A stretch of 64,000 nt of DNA from positions 16,327 to 80,326 of the forward strand of contig NZ_BOLM01000012.1 in assembly GCF_016861605.1 (NCBI RefSeq), given 5' to 3'. This DNA comes from Levilactobacillus wangkuiensis. Lineage in GTDB: Bacteria; Bacillota; Bacilli; Lactobacillales; Lactobacillaceae. A program made the translations under genes and the position numbers. Below, piece by piece: positions 8,685 through 18,273 of the stretch. The notes under the pieces are model-generated. The model worked only from the letters and a program-made list of their open reading frames with translations, searched no databases and was not told where the DNA came from. How positions within the stretch are numbered: the stretch's first letter is position 1; each line of letters starts with the position of its first letter.

Positions 8685-9665
8685 GTGAAAATAAACAGTA
8701 TGCAAGCAAAAGATGTCAAATTAAATAAAGAGGTTCAAAGCCTGTTAGATCAAGTTAACGCTATCTATCCAGGTAAGGTTGAAGTCCAATTTATTGGGGA
8801 ACTGCAAGCCGGTTTCGTCCGGCATGACCAGGCCCAACAGATGCAAATGGGCAAGGACATTGCCATTCAGGTGGCCGATTTGACCGCGCCAAACTACACG
8901 GCCTCACACGAACTGCTCCATTTGTTAATGATTCTGTCTGGGTTCCCACAGGTCTTCTTCTCCTTGACGACCGGCCAACCCCAACTCGACGAACAACTGA
9001 TGATCATGGGCACCGAGCTGTATGATATCGTCAGCCACGAAGTCGTGGTCAGTGAACAACGCAAGCACCATTTAATTGACGACAATATCAAGGATTTATA
9101 CTTGAAAGGGGTCACGGCAACCATTAAGCCAGAACCCAACCCAGTCGACGATGAAATGACGTTGCGGACGCTGACCTTGCTGGATGCCTTAGTCTTCTTC
9201 GGCACCGACGACCAAGACCTGATGGCCCAATTCACCAAGGATTATCCCATCAGTTTCGCTGCCGCTCAGAAGCTGTACCAAGTTATCACGGAAAAGCCAG
9301 TCGACTCACCATTTAGCCTGCGCCGGAACGTGGTCAAGTTGTTCAAGGCCTTCGACGCCCAACTGGAAGCTTGGAGCTTACCAGCTCTGCACAACACTGA
9401 GTTCACAACACTGACCAGCGTCTTGTCTAAGCGGCAATTAAGCCTACAGGTCAAGCAGATCTTTGAGCTGTACCACTCAGACATGCACGAGAAGACGACA
9501 CAACGCCGCGGCTACGTCGGCTTCAATCACGCCGACGAACAAAACGCGTTCGTGCTCCCAGCACCAGCGCCCAAGGACGATACGCCAGAGTACTTCACGA
9601 AAATTTACAGCATGACGGTCGAAGAGCTCTTCAAGCAACTCAAGATGCCATACATCTTGCGGTAG
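8685..9665 (+). CDS. Conserved hypothetical protein with an HExxH-like motif
   Basis: This 326-residue soluble protein follows mvaA directly. GTG at 8685 touches the mvaA stop; ATG at 8700 is an alternative with AGGTGA upstream. A SHELLHLLMILSG segment near residue 80 resembles the HExxH zinc-peptidase signature, and a charged region ending in YFTKIYSMTVEELFKQLK closes the protein. Proteins like this are sometimes labelled IpaB/EvcA family in lactobacilli, but I would not infer a role from that label. No signal peptide or membrane segment is seen. Co-transcription with mvaA is likely. Confidence 0.7.
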   Translation: MKINSMQAKDVKLNKEVQSLLDQVNAIYPGKVEVQFIGELQAGFVRHDQAQQMQMGKDIAIQVADLTAPNYTASHELLHLLMILSGFPQVFFSLTTGQPQLDEQLMIMGTELYDIVSHEVVVSEQRKHHLIDDNIKDLYLKGVTATIKPEPNPVDDEMTLRTLTLLDALVFFGTDDQDLMAQFTKDYPISFAAAQKLYQVITEKPVDSPFSLRRNVVKLFKAFDAQLEAWSLPALHNTEFTTLTSVLSKRQLSLQVKQIFELYHSDMHEKTTQRRGYVGFNHADEQNAFVLPAPAPKDDTPEYFTKIYSMTVEELFKQLKMPYILR

Positions 9666-9679
9666 CTAGACGTGCGCCT

Positions 9680-9880
9680 GGGTTCGCCTTACCGGGCGGT
9701 TAAAATAGGCTGGAACGCGGTGGGCAGGACGTCTCAAGCCGAAAAGCGGTCTTGAGACTCGCTTTGAGCCGCAAAAGTCGCGTCTCAAAGTCGCCATTTT
9801 CTAAGCAAATCACTTAGAAAATCCCACGGCTGAGCCTATTTTAACCGCCCTCACGGCTGACACTGGCGCAGCTTGCAACA
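9680..9880 (+). repeat. Structured repeat superfamily, subfamily C, copy 5
   Basis: The outer stem is perfect over 18 bp (9694-9711 with 9833-9850). Inside are hairpins GTCTCAAG/CTTGAGAC, CTTTGAG/CTCAAAG and ATTTTCTAAG/CTTAGAAAAT (9796-9805 with 9813-9822). The arms differ from copies 1-4 but remain paired. Confidence 0.85.
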
Positions 9881-10143
9881 GTAAATAAATGGTATTTGTG
9901 AGATGTGGATTGGTTAGTTGTAAGGTGGCAACTGTGTTCATTCAGCTAGATATATTTTGAACTTTATGAAAAGAATCCGCGACAATCAGCTGAAACCGGC
10001 ATACAATGAGAGCGAAATCTGTTTTCTATTCGATTGTTTTCGTGCGAACGTTAGTCATTGTGGCATGAGAAATGTGTATTGAAATAAATACAGGTATAGG
10101 TGGGCCGGCGAACTGAAGTAACGTTAACTTAGATGGACCATGT
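9881..10143. other. Intergenic stretch without recognised features
   Basis: This AT-richer stretch lies between two repeat elements. I see no coding potential, convincing promoter or terminator in it. Confidence 0.6.
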
Positions 10144-10326
10144 TAGTGACCAGAGGTGGGCCAAGGTGATCAGCTGTGTCGATGGTCTTGGCTGGAGTTC
10201 TTTTCCAGCCTAGAGCATGGGACGACCTGAGAGACTGGTGATTTTCCAGGCTTTCAGGCGAGGTGGAGGACCGCTCCTCAGGCCGGAGCTGTGCCCCACA
10301 GCAGGGCACCTTGAGCCCATTGTTAG
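10144..10326 (-). repeat. Structured repeat superfamily, subfamily A, copy 1
   Basis: An outer stem pairs GTGGGCCAAGGTG with CACCTTGAGCCCAT. Inner hairpins include GGCTGGA/TCCAGCC and CTGAGAG/CTTTCAG. The segment GACCGCTCCTCAGGCC is the reverse complement of the GCCTGARRAGCGGTC core of subfamily C, so the element is read as a minus-strand copy of the same superfamily. Confidence 0.8.
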
Positions 10327-10423
10327 GAACAATATAGGATAAGGTGAATCTTAGTTAGTTTTACGGCTGAATAAGTGGACCTTTGCAATTTAATGCTAGC
10401 TTAAAATGATAGGGCTAGTTTCA

Positions 10424-10608
10424 GCGACCAGAGGCGGGTCAAGTTGACCAGCTGTGTCGATGGCCTTAGCTGGGGTTCTTTCCCAGCTTAGCCCATGGGA
10501 CGCCCTTTGAGACTTGGCTTTTAGGCTTTCAGGCGAGGTGGAGGACCGCTCCTCAGGCCGGAACCGTGCCCCACAGCAGGGCTGCTTGAACCCGCCGCCG
10601 GGAGCGAA
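10424..10608 (-). repeat. Structured repeat superfamily, subfamily A, copy 2
   Basis: It has GGCGGGTCAAG and CTTGAACCCGCC as outer arms, and AGCTGGG/CCCAGCT as one inner hairpin. The invariant CAGCTGTGTCGATGG follows the 5' arm. It lies 50 nt before the sirtuin start. Confidence 0.8.
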
Positions 10609-10658
10609 AGTCGCACATGTTTTAAGATATGGATTTGATTTAAGAAGGGATGATGGGG

Positions 10659-11363
10659 ATGGAAGCGAGCTTGCAAGCAACCTTTGATGACGCCAAATAC
10701 ATCGTGTTTCTAACCGGCGCAGGCGTCTCGACGCCGTCGGGGATTCCAGATTACCGGTCGAAAAACGGCCTGTACACGGGACACCGCAACGCCGAGTATT
10801 ACCTGAGTCACGCCTGCCTGGTACAGGAGCCAGAGGTCTTTTATGATTACGTGAAGCAAAACCTGTACTATCCAGACGCCAAACCCAACGTCATTCATGA
10901 AAAACAGGCGGCCTTGACCCAGCAGGACCGGGCGATGGTGATTACGCAAAATATTGATAACCTGTATAACGTGGCCCACACCAAGCACTTGGTGGAATTT
11001 CACGGCAATATGTACCAGGTTCACTGTCAACTCTGCGGGGCGAAGGTCAGCTGGCAAGATTACTTGCGGGACCCGCACCACGATGTTGACGGTGGCTGGT
11101 TGCGACCAGACGTTGTGCTTTACGACGAGGGCCTCAACGAGCTGAATATTCAGCGGTCGGTTGCCGCGATGGGCCAGGCCGATTTGGTCGTGATTGTCGG
11201 GACCTCCATGCGGGTTTACCCGTTTGCCGGGCTCCTAGATTATCGTAATCAACAGGCCAAGGTAGTCGTGGTCAACCAGGAACGCTTGAATTTAGGCTTT
11301 GACTACACGATGGTTCAGGCGGACGCTACTGAGTTCTTCAACGAACTCCAAGTTCGGGGGTAA
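10659..11363 (+). CDS. Sir2-family NAD-dependent protein deacylase
   Basis: The 234-residue product has the sirtuin NAD motifs GAGVSTPSGIPDYR and TQNIDNLY and the catalytic His in FHGNMYQVH. It removes acyl groups from lysines using NAD. The zinc ribbon seems half complete: the first pair is present (CQLC), but the second pair normally found before GG-LRPDVV is absent, the segment reading HHDVDGGWLRPDVV. ATG 10659 is chosen because AAGG at 10645-10648 is well spaced; ATGs at 10650 and 10653 are too close. The next gene follows 4 nt after the stop. Confidence 0.88.
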   Translation: MEASLQATFDDAKYIVFLTGAGVSTPSGIPDYRSKNGLYTGHRNAEYYLSHACLVQEPEVFYDYVKQNLYYPDAKPNVIHEKQAALTQQDRAMVITQNIDNLYNVAHTKHLVEFHGNMYQVHCQLCGAKVSWQDYLRDPHHDVDGGWLRPDVVLYDEGLNELNIQRSVAAMGQADLVVIVGTSMRVYPFAGLLDYRNQQAKVVVVNQERLNLGFDYTMVQADATEFFNELQVRG

Positions 11364-11367
11364 GCCG

Positions 11368-11694
11368 ATGACGCATCAAGAAGTAATCCATCAACTACAC
11401 GGGCTGGTGAGGCGTTTGCGTTGGCTAAACGTGCTCCAGCTGATTCCAGATACGTTGGTCATCTACGGGATTCTCCAGCTGGCCTTTAGCGGGCAAATCG
11501 TCACGCTGTTTGAAGCGAGCTTTTCTCGCAACCAGGCGGTCCTCGTGACGGTGCTCTTTGCGCTGATTGACCTCTGTGTGACTGGGATTCGTTACAATGA
11601 CCGGGTTGCGGGGAAGCGGCTGATCAGCCAACTGAGCGGACGCCTGACTACCCCTGAAGCCGAATTGATTAAGAAGTTTGAACGTTTTAAGTAA
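11368..11694 (+). CDS. Small membrane protein of unknown function
   Basis: This 108-residue protein has two hydrophobic segments (roughly LQLIPDTLVIYGILQLAF and AVLVTVLFALIDLCVTGI) around a short loop, with basic ends. The ATG overlaps the end of the sirtuin transcript, with GGGGGTAAG upstream. It lies between the sirtuin and DUF72 genes, and the three probably form one operon. No family is recognised. Confidence 0.65.
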   Translation: MTHQEVIHQLHGLVRRLRWLNVLQLIPDTLVIYGILQLAFSGQIVTLFEASFSRNQAVLVTVLFALIDLCVTGIRYNDRVAGKRLISQLSGRLTTPEAELIKKFERFK

Positions 11695-11707
11695 GGAGTG
11701 GTTTGGC

Positions 11708-12553
11708 ATGATTACCATTGGGTTGACCACCTGGACGGAGCATCCGGCATTAATTGGCGGCGATACGCGACCCGTCACGTTACCGGAGTATGCGGGGCAT
11801 TTTCCAGTCGTTGAGCTGGATACGCCGTTCTACGGGATTCCCCGCCAGAGCACGATTGAGAAGTGGCAAGCGGCCGTGCCGGATGGGTTTCAATACATTT
11901 TGAAGGCCAATCAGGTCATGACCCGGCACGACCGGGATGAAACGTTGCCTGAAACCGAGCGAAATCTAGCCTTTGATCAGTTTCGCACGGCGATTCAGCC
12001 ACTGGTTGCACACCAGAAATTGTTGACGGTGCTCTTCCAGTTTCCGCCGTTCTTTAACCGGACGACGGCAAACATCGAATACTTGCGGCAGGTCCGCGTG
12101 CTGATGGGCAATTTGCCCGTCGCCGTGGAGTTCCGCAGCCCCAGTTGGTTTGCGACGCCGGAGATGAGCGCAGATGTGTTGGCCTACCTGAAGTCGTTGC
12201 GGTTCACCAACGTGACGACCGACGAGCCGCACAATCTAAACGACGGGATTCCCCTGGATGAGACCGTGACGACACCTGAGCTGGCGATGGTTCGGCTGCA
12301 CGGCCGTAACGCCGAGGGCTGGTTTAATCAGGGCCAGAATTGGCGGAAGACCCGCACCCTCTATCACTATTCGGAAGAGGAGCTGCAGGACTTTGCGGCC
12401 ATGGTCAAGCGCTTAGACCAGCAGGCCAAAGACGTCTGTGTGATTTTTAACAACAACGCGGGTCGTGACGCCGCTCCCAATGCTCAGCGACTCCAAGAAA
12501 TCTTGGACCTGCACTGGCAAAATTTGGCGCCACAACAATTGGATCTATTTTAA
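11708..12553 (+). CDS. DUF72 family protein
   Basis: This 281-residue TIM-barrel-like protein begins MITIGLTTWTEHP, typical of DUF72, and carries the family features ELDTPFYGIP, FQYILKANQ and PVAVEFRSPSW. The family's function is not established. The ATG at 11708 is preceded by AAGGAGTGG, a better fit than the upstream TTG. It is the last gene of the sirtuin group and is followed by a terminator. Confidence 0.85.
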   Translation: MITIGLTTWTEHPALIGGDTRPVTLPEYAGHFPVVELDTPFYGIPRQSTIEKWQAAVPDGFQYILKANQVMTRHDRDETLPETERNLAFDQFRTAIQPLVAHQKLLTVLFQFPPFFNRTTANIEYLRQVRVLMGNLPVAVEFRSPSWFATPEMSADVLAYLKSLRFTNVTTDEPHNLNDGIPLDETVTTPELAMVRLHGRNAEGWFNQGQNWRKTRTLYHYSEEELQDFAAMVKRLDQQAKDVCVIFNNNAGRDAAPNAQRLQEILDLHWQNLAPQQLDLF

Positions 12554-12573
12554 CTGAACGAGTGAAACGAGCG

Positions 12574-12617
12574 AGTACGCAACTGAGTGAATCGGTTGGG
12601 TACTTTTGTCTTTTTCA
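12574..12617 (+). terminator. Terminator after the DUF72 gene
   Basis: Arms AGTACGCAAC and GTTGGGTACT form a hairpin followed by TTTTGTCTTTTT. Confidence 0.7.
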
Positions 12618-12672
12618 TTGGGTAGTTTCACCACAAAATCCTGGGTTAGCGCTATGGCTAAACCGGGGTTTA

Positions 12673-12681
12673 TGCTATACT
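12673..12681 (+). promoter_or_regulatory. Extended -10 promoter of metG
   Basis: TGC followed by TATACT (12676-12681) forms an extended -10 element. No good -35 is visible. A hairpin (GGTTAGC/GCTAAACC) lies just upstream. Confidence 0.5.
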
Positions 12682-12726
12682 TGATTAGAATTTATCATGA
12701 ATTTTAACCCGATAATAACGGAATAA

Positions 12727-14790
<2,064 letters not shown>

Positions 14791-14812
14791 GGTTACGTTT
14801 TAGTTGCTTGCC

Positions 14813-15007
14813 GCGCCTCCGGGCCGGTGAAAATGGGCCGTGACGCTGTGGGCGCGCGTCTGAAGCCTGAGAAGCGGTCTTCAGACTTACTTTGAGCCGG
14901 AGTTCACGTCTCAAAGATAGCAGTTGCCTAAGCGGTAAACCGCTAAGGCAACTCCCACGGCTGAGCTCATTTTCACCAGCCCTGCGGCTGACATGGTGTT
15001 AACCCGT
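14813..15007 (+). repeat. Structured repeat superfamily, subfamily C, copy 6
   Basis: The outer stem pairs 14821-14838 with 14965-14982. Inner hairpins are GTCTGAAG/CTTCAGAC, CTTTGAG/CTCAAAG and AGTTGCCTAAGCGGT/ACCGCTAAGGCAACT (14922-14936 with 14939-14953). The third hairpin differs fully in sequence from other copies but keeps its pairing. Confidence 0.85.
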
Positions 15008-15075
15008 ATCGCGCTGACGTAGATGTTGGCAATGGTAGGATGGCATTGTCAACACACCACATGTAACTTGTGGGG
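14965..15075 (+). repeat. Direct repeat flanking a nested element, copy a
   Basis: The segment from GCTCATTTTCACCAGCCC through ACATGTAACTTGTGGG recurs, with changes, at 15251-15358. The two copies flank a minus-orientation-type repeat. Confidence 0.75.
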
Positions 15076-15109
15076 CGCTAGACGGTATGGATTAGTTCCA
15101 GTCTGTGAA

Positions 15110-15240
15110 GTGGGCTTCCACCTCAACTTTGAGCCTGAGAAGCGGTCACAAAGGTTGTCCCATGGGCTAAGCTGAGAAAATCACTCAGCTAAGGCCATCG
15201 ACACAGCTGGTCACTTTGGCCCGCCTCTGGTCACTAACAT
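15110..15240 (+). repeat. Structured repeat superfamily, subfamily A, 5'-shortened copy in inverse orientation
   Basis: It contains GAGCCTGAGAAGCGGTC, hairpin AGCTGAG/CTCAGCT and the complement of the CAGCTGTGTCGATGG box, then GGCCCGCCTCTGGTCAC. It is the only strongly conserved subfamily A copy in this orientation and sits between two direct repeats. Confidence 0.75.
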
Positions 15241-15250
15241 TGACTGCGTG

Positions 15251-15358
15251 GCTCATTTTCACCAGCCCTGCGGCTGACATGGTGTTAACCCGTAGATCAC
15301 TGACGTCGTGTTGACAATGGTACATGATACCGTCAGCATGCCACATGTAGTTTGTGGG
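15251..15358 (+). repeat. Direct repeat flanking a nested element, copy b
   Basis: This is the second copy of the segment at 14965-15075. The 5' half is nearly identical and the 3' half (GTTGACAATGG...CACATGTAGTTTGTGGG) has diverged. Confidence 0.75.
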
Positions 15359-15423
15359 TTGGTAGCAGTAATACCGGTAGCCAGTAGGGGTAACACTTCA
15401 CACAAACCAAATAAAACCATAAC

Positions 15424-15472
15424 CAAAACGTGGGCGGCGGATCGATGAGACGCCGGCTGCGTTTTGTTCGTT
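15424..15472. terminator. Hairpin terminator upstream of tatD
   Basis: AAAACG and GGCG arms pair with CGCC and CGTTTT, followed by GTTCGTTT. It separates the repeat region from tatD. Confidence 0.5.
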
Positions 15473-15505
15473 TAATCAATCAAATTAGGGTAAAGGAGAA
15501 TGACG

Positions 15506-16285
15506 ATGAAAATCTTTGATTCGCATACACATTTGAACAGCGAAGAGTTCATCAATGATGTGCCTGGCTTTTTGAAACGGGCTGCCGATTTGGGTGTCGT
15601 CAAGATGACCAATATCGGATCGAACACACAGCTGAACGCCGATGCCATCAAGTTGGCCCACCAGTATCCGCAGCTGTACGCCGCCGTTGGTTGGCACCCC
15701 GAAGATTCCAAGAACTACGATGCCGCAGCTGAGAAATTGTTGGAAGAACAGCTTGCCGATGACCGGGTCGTTGCGCTGGGTGAAATTGGGTTGGACTATC
15801 ACTGGGACACGTCGCCACGGGATGTGCAGCGGAAGGTCTTTGCCCGGCAGATTGCCATTGCCAAGGAAGTGGGCAAGCCAATCGCCGTGCACAACCGGGA
15901 TGCCTTTGAAGACACCTACCAAATCATCAAGGACGCCGACATCAGTGAAATTGGGGGCGTCATGCATAGTTTTAATGGTGACCCCGAATGGCTGAAGAAG
16001 TTCCTTGACTTGGGGATGCACATCTCGTATTCTGGCGTTGCTAGCTTCAAGAACGCCCACGAGGTCCACGACGCCGTTCGCGCGACGCCACTGGACGTCA
16101 TGATGGTCGAGACCGACGCGCCTTACCTGACGCCGGAACCACACCGCGGCGAGCAGAACGAGCCTGGTTTCACCCGCTACACGGTGGAAGCCATTGCTAA
16201 GGAACGCGAGACCACGCCGGAAGAAATTGCGGCCGCCACGTTTAAGAACGCAGAGGAGTTTTACAAAATTAATGAAAAAGATTAA
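15506..16285 (+). CDS. tatD: TatD-family metal-dependent DNase
   Basis: This 259-residue amidohydrolase-fold enzyme has the metal ligands in FDSHTHLNSEEF, the ALGEIGLDYHWD motif, VHNRDA, MHSFNGD and the closing ETDAPYLTPEPHRG. TatD enzymes are 3'-5' exonucleases linked to DNA repair. AAGGAG at 15493-15498 favours ATG 15506 over 15500. The 3' end overlaps rnmV by 14 nt, and the tatD-rnmV-rsmA order is conserved in Firmicutes, so one operon is likely. Confidence 0.95.
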   Translation: MKIFDSHTHLNSEEFINDVPGFLKRAADLGVVKMTNIGSNTQLNADAIKLAHQYPQLYAAVGWHPEDSKNYDAAAEKLLEEQLADDRVVALGEIGLDYHWDTSPRDVQRKVFARQIAIAKEVGKPIAVHNRDAFEDTYQIIKDADISEIGGVMHSFNGDPEWLKKFLDLGMHISYSGVASFKNAHEVHDAVRATPLDVMMVETDAPYLTPEPHRGEQNEPGFTRYTVEAIAKERETTPEEIAAATFKNAEEFYKINEKD

Positions 16286-16835
16286 AGAGGTCCTCGTCGT
16301 TGAGGGCAAAGATGATACCAAACAAATCAATCGCGCAGTCAACGCCGACACCATTGAAACCCGGGGCTCCGCGATTGATGAGGACACGTTAGCCTTGATT
16401 CAAAAATTAGCGGATCAACGCGGCATTATTATTTTCACCGACCCAGATTTTTCTGGGGAAAAGATTCGCAAGATTGTGGCCGAGGCGGTGCCGAATGCTA
16501 AGCACGCCTTCCTCCCCAAGAAGGAGGGGCGTCCGGACAAGGCCGGTGGCTCGTTAGGGGTGGAGCACGCCAGTCCCGAAGCCATTCGGGCAGCATTGGA
16601 CCACGTTTACACGGAGACGACCGCTGCACCAACCCTGATTACCCACGAAGACCTGCTGGCCGCTGGCTTGATTGGTGGCGCAGGCGCCAAGGAACGCCGA
16701 GAACAGCTGGGCGAGCTGTTACAGATTGGTTACGTGAATGGGAAGCAGCTCGAGAAAAGACTGCGGATGTTTGGGATTCAGCCGGCTGATTTTGCGGCCG
16801 CCCTCAAGCAGGTGCGCGCAAAGGAGGATAAATAA
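16272..16835 (+). CDS. rnmV: Ribonuclease M5
   Basis: The 187-residue product matures 5S rRNA. It begins with a TOPRIM domain: VLVVEGKDDT (catalytic Glu) and FTDPDFSGEKIRK (DxD-type metal site), followed by the LPKKEGRPDKAGGSLGVEHA segment. Length is normal. The start overlaps the end of tatD, suggesting translational coupling. The stop overlaps the rsmA ATG. Confidence 0.95.
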   Translation: MKKIKEVLVVEGKDDTKQINRAVNADTIETRGSAIDEDTLALIQKLADQRGIIIFTDPDFSGEKIRKIVAEAVPNAKHAFLPKKEGRPDKAGGSLGVEHASPEAIRAALDHVYTETTAAPTLITHEDLLAAGLIGGAGAKERREQLGELLQIGYVNGKQLEKRLRMFGIQPADFAAALKQVRAKEDK

Positions 16836-17725
16836 TGATGAATGAAGTACCTGAAATTGGGTCACCAGCACGGACAAAGGCGATTTTGAACCGGTACCAT
16901 CTGGTTGCGAAGAAGAGTCTGGGGCAGAATTTCCTGTCCGACCTCAACATCTTGCGGAACATTGTGGCCGCCGGGGACGTGACTGAACAAGACAACGTCA
17001 TTGAAATTGGTCCCGGGATCGGTGCTCTGACGGAACAGATCGCCAAACGGGCCCACAAGGTCGTCGCCTTTGAAATTGACGAAAACCTGTTGCCAGTCCT
17101 GGACGAGACGCTGATGGATTACCACAACGTCAAAGTCATCAACCAGGATATCCTGAAGGCCAACCTACCCGAGGTCGTGGCAGCTGAATTTGAGCCGGGC
17201 CATCCCCTGAAGCTGGTCGCCAACCTGCCATACTACATCACGACCCCCATCCTGATGGGGGTGCTCCAAAGCACAGTGGACTTTGACGCCATCGTGGTCA
17301 TGATGCAGGCCGAGGTGGCCGATCGGTTGGTCGCAGAACCCGGGACGAAGGCTTACGGGTCCTTGTCCGTGGTCATGCAGTACCGGGCGCACGTTGAGGT
17401 TGCCTTTAACGTGCCGCGCACGGCCTTCATTCCACAACCGAACGTTGATTCCGCTATCATTCGCTTAACGCCGCGGGAGCCGTTACCAGTTAATCCGTAC
17501 GAAGACAAAGCCCTGTTTAGTTTTGTTAAGGGATGCTTTGCGCATCGGCGGAAATCCTTGTGGAACAATTTGCAAGGTATCTTCGGCAAGCAACCGGAAG
17601 TCCGCGAACGAATTGAATCAGTCTTAAATGAAACCAAAATTTCGCGTCAGCTACGGCCAGAACGCTTAACGCTGATAAATTTCATCGAATTAACCAACGC
17701 TTTCCACAATGAAGGGCTTATGTAA
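16835..17725 (+). CDS. rsmA: 16S rRNA dimethyladenosine transferase
   Basis: This 296-residue SAM-dependent enzyme dimethylates two adenosines near the 3' end of 16S rRNA. Motifs are KKSLGQNFLSD, the SAM-binding VIEIGPGIGALTEQ (near residue 53), the target-binding NLPYYITTPI, and the C-terminal HRRKSLWNNL. AAGGAGG lies 7 nt before the ATG, which shares a base with the rnmV stop. It is the last gene of the tatD operon. Loss of this activity gives kasugamycin resistance in other bacteria. Confidence 0.96.
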   Translation: MMNEVPEIGSPARTKAILNRYHLVAKKSLGQNFLSDLNILRNIVAAGDVTEQDNVIEIGPGIGALTEQIAKRAHKVVAFEIDENLLPVLDETLMDYHNVKVINQDILKANLPEVVAAEFEPGHPLKLVANLPYYITTPILMGVLQSTVDFDAIVVMMQAEVADRLVAEPGTKAYGSLSVVMQYRAHVEVAFNVPRTAFIPQPNVDSAIIRLTPREPLPVNPYEDKALFSFVKGCFAHRRKSLWNNLQGIFGKQPEVRERIESVLNETKISRQLRPERLTLINFIELTNAFHNEGLM

Positions 17726-17745
17726 CCCTTACCAACTGTGGATTC

Positions 17746-17803
17746 TTGCGGTTTGGCAGCGGTTGTGGTATAATTTGCAATTTCTGTGAAACGGTGCTAT
17801 AAT
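17746..17803 (+). promoter_or_regulatory. Two tandem strong promoters of veg
   Basis: P1 is TTGCGG (17746-17751), 17 bp, TATAAT (17769-17774). P2 is TTGCAA (17775-17780), 17 bp, then TATAAT (17798-17803) with a TGC extension. The -35 of P2 starts immediately after the -10 of P1. Strong veg promoters are known in Bacillus. Confidence 0.9.
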
Positions 17804-17824
17804 TGTTTCACAGAGGTGAAGTGC

Positions 17825-18064
17825 ATGCCAACAAGTTTAGCGAACATTAAGAACAAACTGGACGATCGTATCGGCGAAAAGTTGATGGTGATTGCCCAGG
17901 CCGGTCGTAAGAAAACGACAGAGCGGCATGGAATTCTTCGGGAAACCTATCCAGCCGTTTTCGTGGTGGATTTAGACCAAAACGAAAATTCGTTCGAACG
18001 GGTTTCATACAGCTATACCGATATTTTAACTAAAAACATCGAAGTTGACTTTGATGAACAATAA
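17825..18064 (+). CDS. veg: Veg protein (biofilm-associated small protein)
   Basis: This 79-residue protein begins MPTSLANIKNKLDDRIGEKL and contains RKKTTERHGILRETYPAVF and FERVSYSYTDILT, the features of the Veg family. In Bacillus, Veg stimulates biofilm gene expression and is highly expressed. The ATG at 17825 has GAGGTGAAG upstream. The position between rsmA and ispE is the conserved one. Two near-consensus promoters precede it and two hairpins follow. Confidence 0.93.
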   Translation: MPTSLANIKNKLDDRIGEKLMVIAQAGRKKTTERHGILRETYPAVFVVDLDQNENSFERVSYSYTDILTKNIEVDFDEQ

Positions 18065-18117
18065 TTGGGCCAATTAGGCCTTTTTATTTTGCCCAGTTTT
18101 TTCGGACTGACCTGACC

Positions 18118-18192
18118 ATAAAGAGTGTGTCAAGGCCGGTAGTGGCGCTTAACCCCGCTAACTACTTGGCTTTTGACACACTCTTTTTATTT
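18118..18192 (+). terminator. Strong terminator after veg
   Basis: Arms AAAGAGTGTGTCAA and TTGACACACTCTTT enclose a second small stem and are followed by TTTT. A shorter GGCC-AATTA-GGCC hairpin with a T-run (18067-18090) precedes it. Confidence 0.85.
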
Positions 18193-18207
18193 TGGCTAAA
18201 ACCATAG

Positions 18208-18213
18208 TATAAT
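18208..18213 (+). promoter_or_regulatory. -10 element of ispE
   Basis: A perfect TATAAT lies 61 nt before the ispE ATG. The matching -35 is poor because the T-rich end of the veg terminator occupies that position. Confidence 0.5.
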
Positions 18214-18273
18214 AGGCTTAATTAGAATTACGAGAACGGTAGGCAACCTACCTAGTAGAATTCAGGTGAGCAC

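Noticed and set aside
10144..10608. Insertion sequence or MITE
   Set aside because: No target-site duplication or transposase end could be identified, and the arms covary between copies rather than keeping constant terminal repeats. Mobility cannot be excluded.
15485..16387. 300-codon open frame on the minus strand
   Set aside because: It lies antisense to tatD and rnmV, both with full catalytic motifs; its peptide has no recognisable domain and it has no ribosome site.
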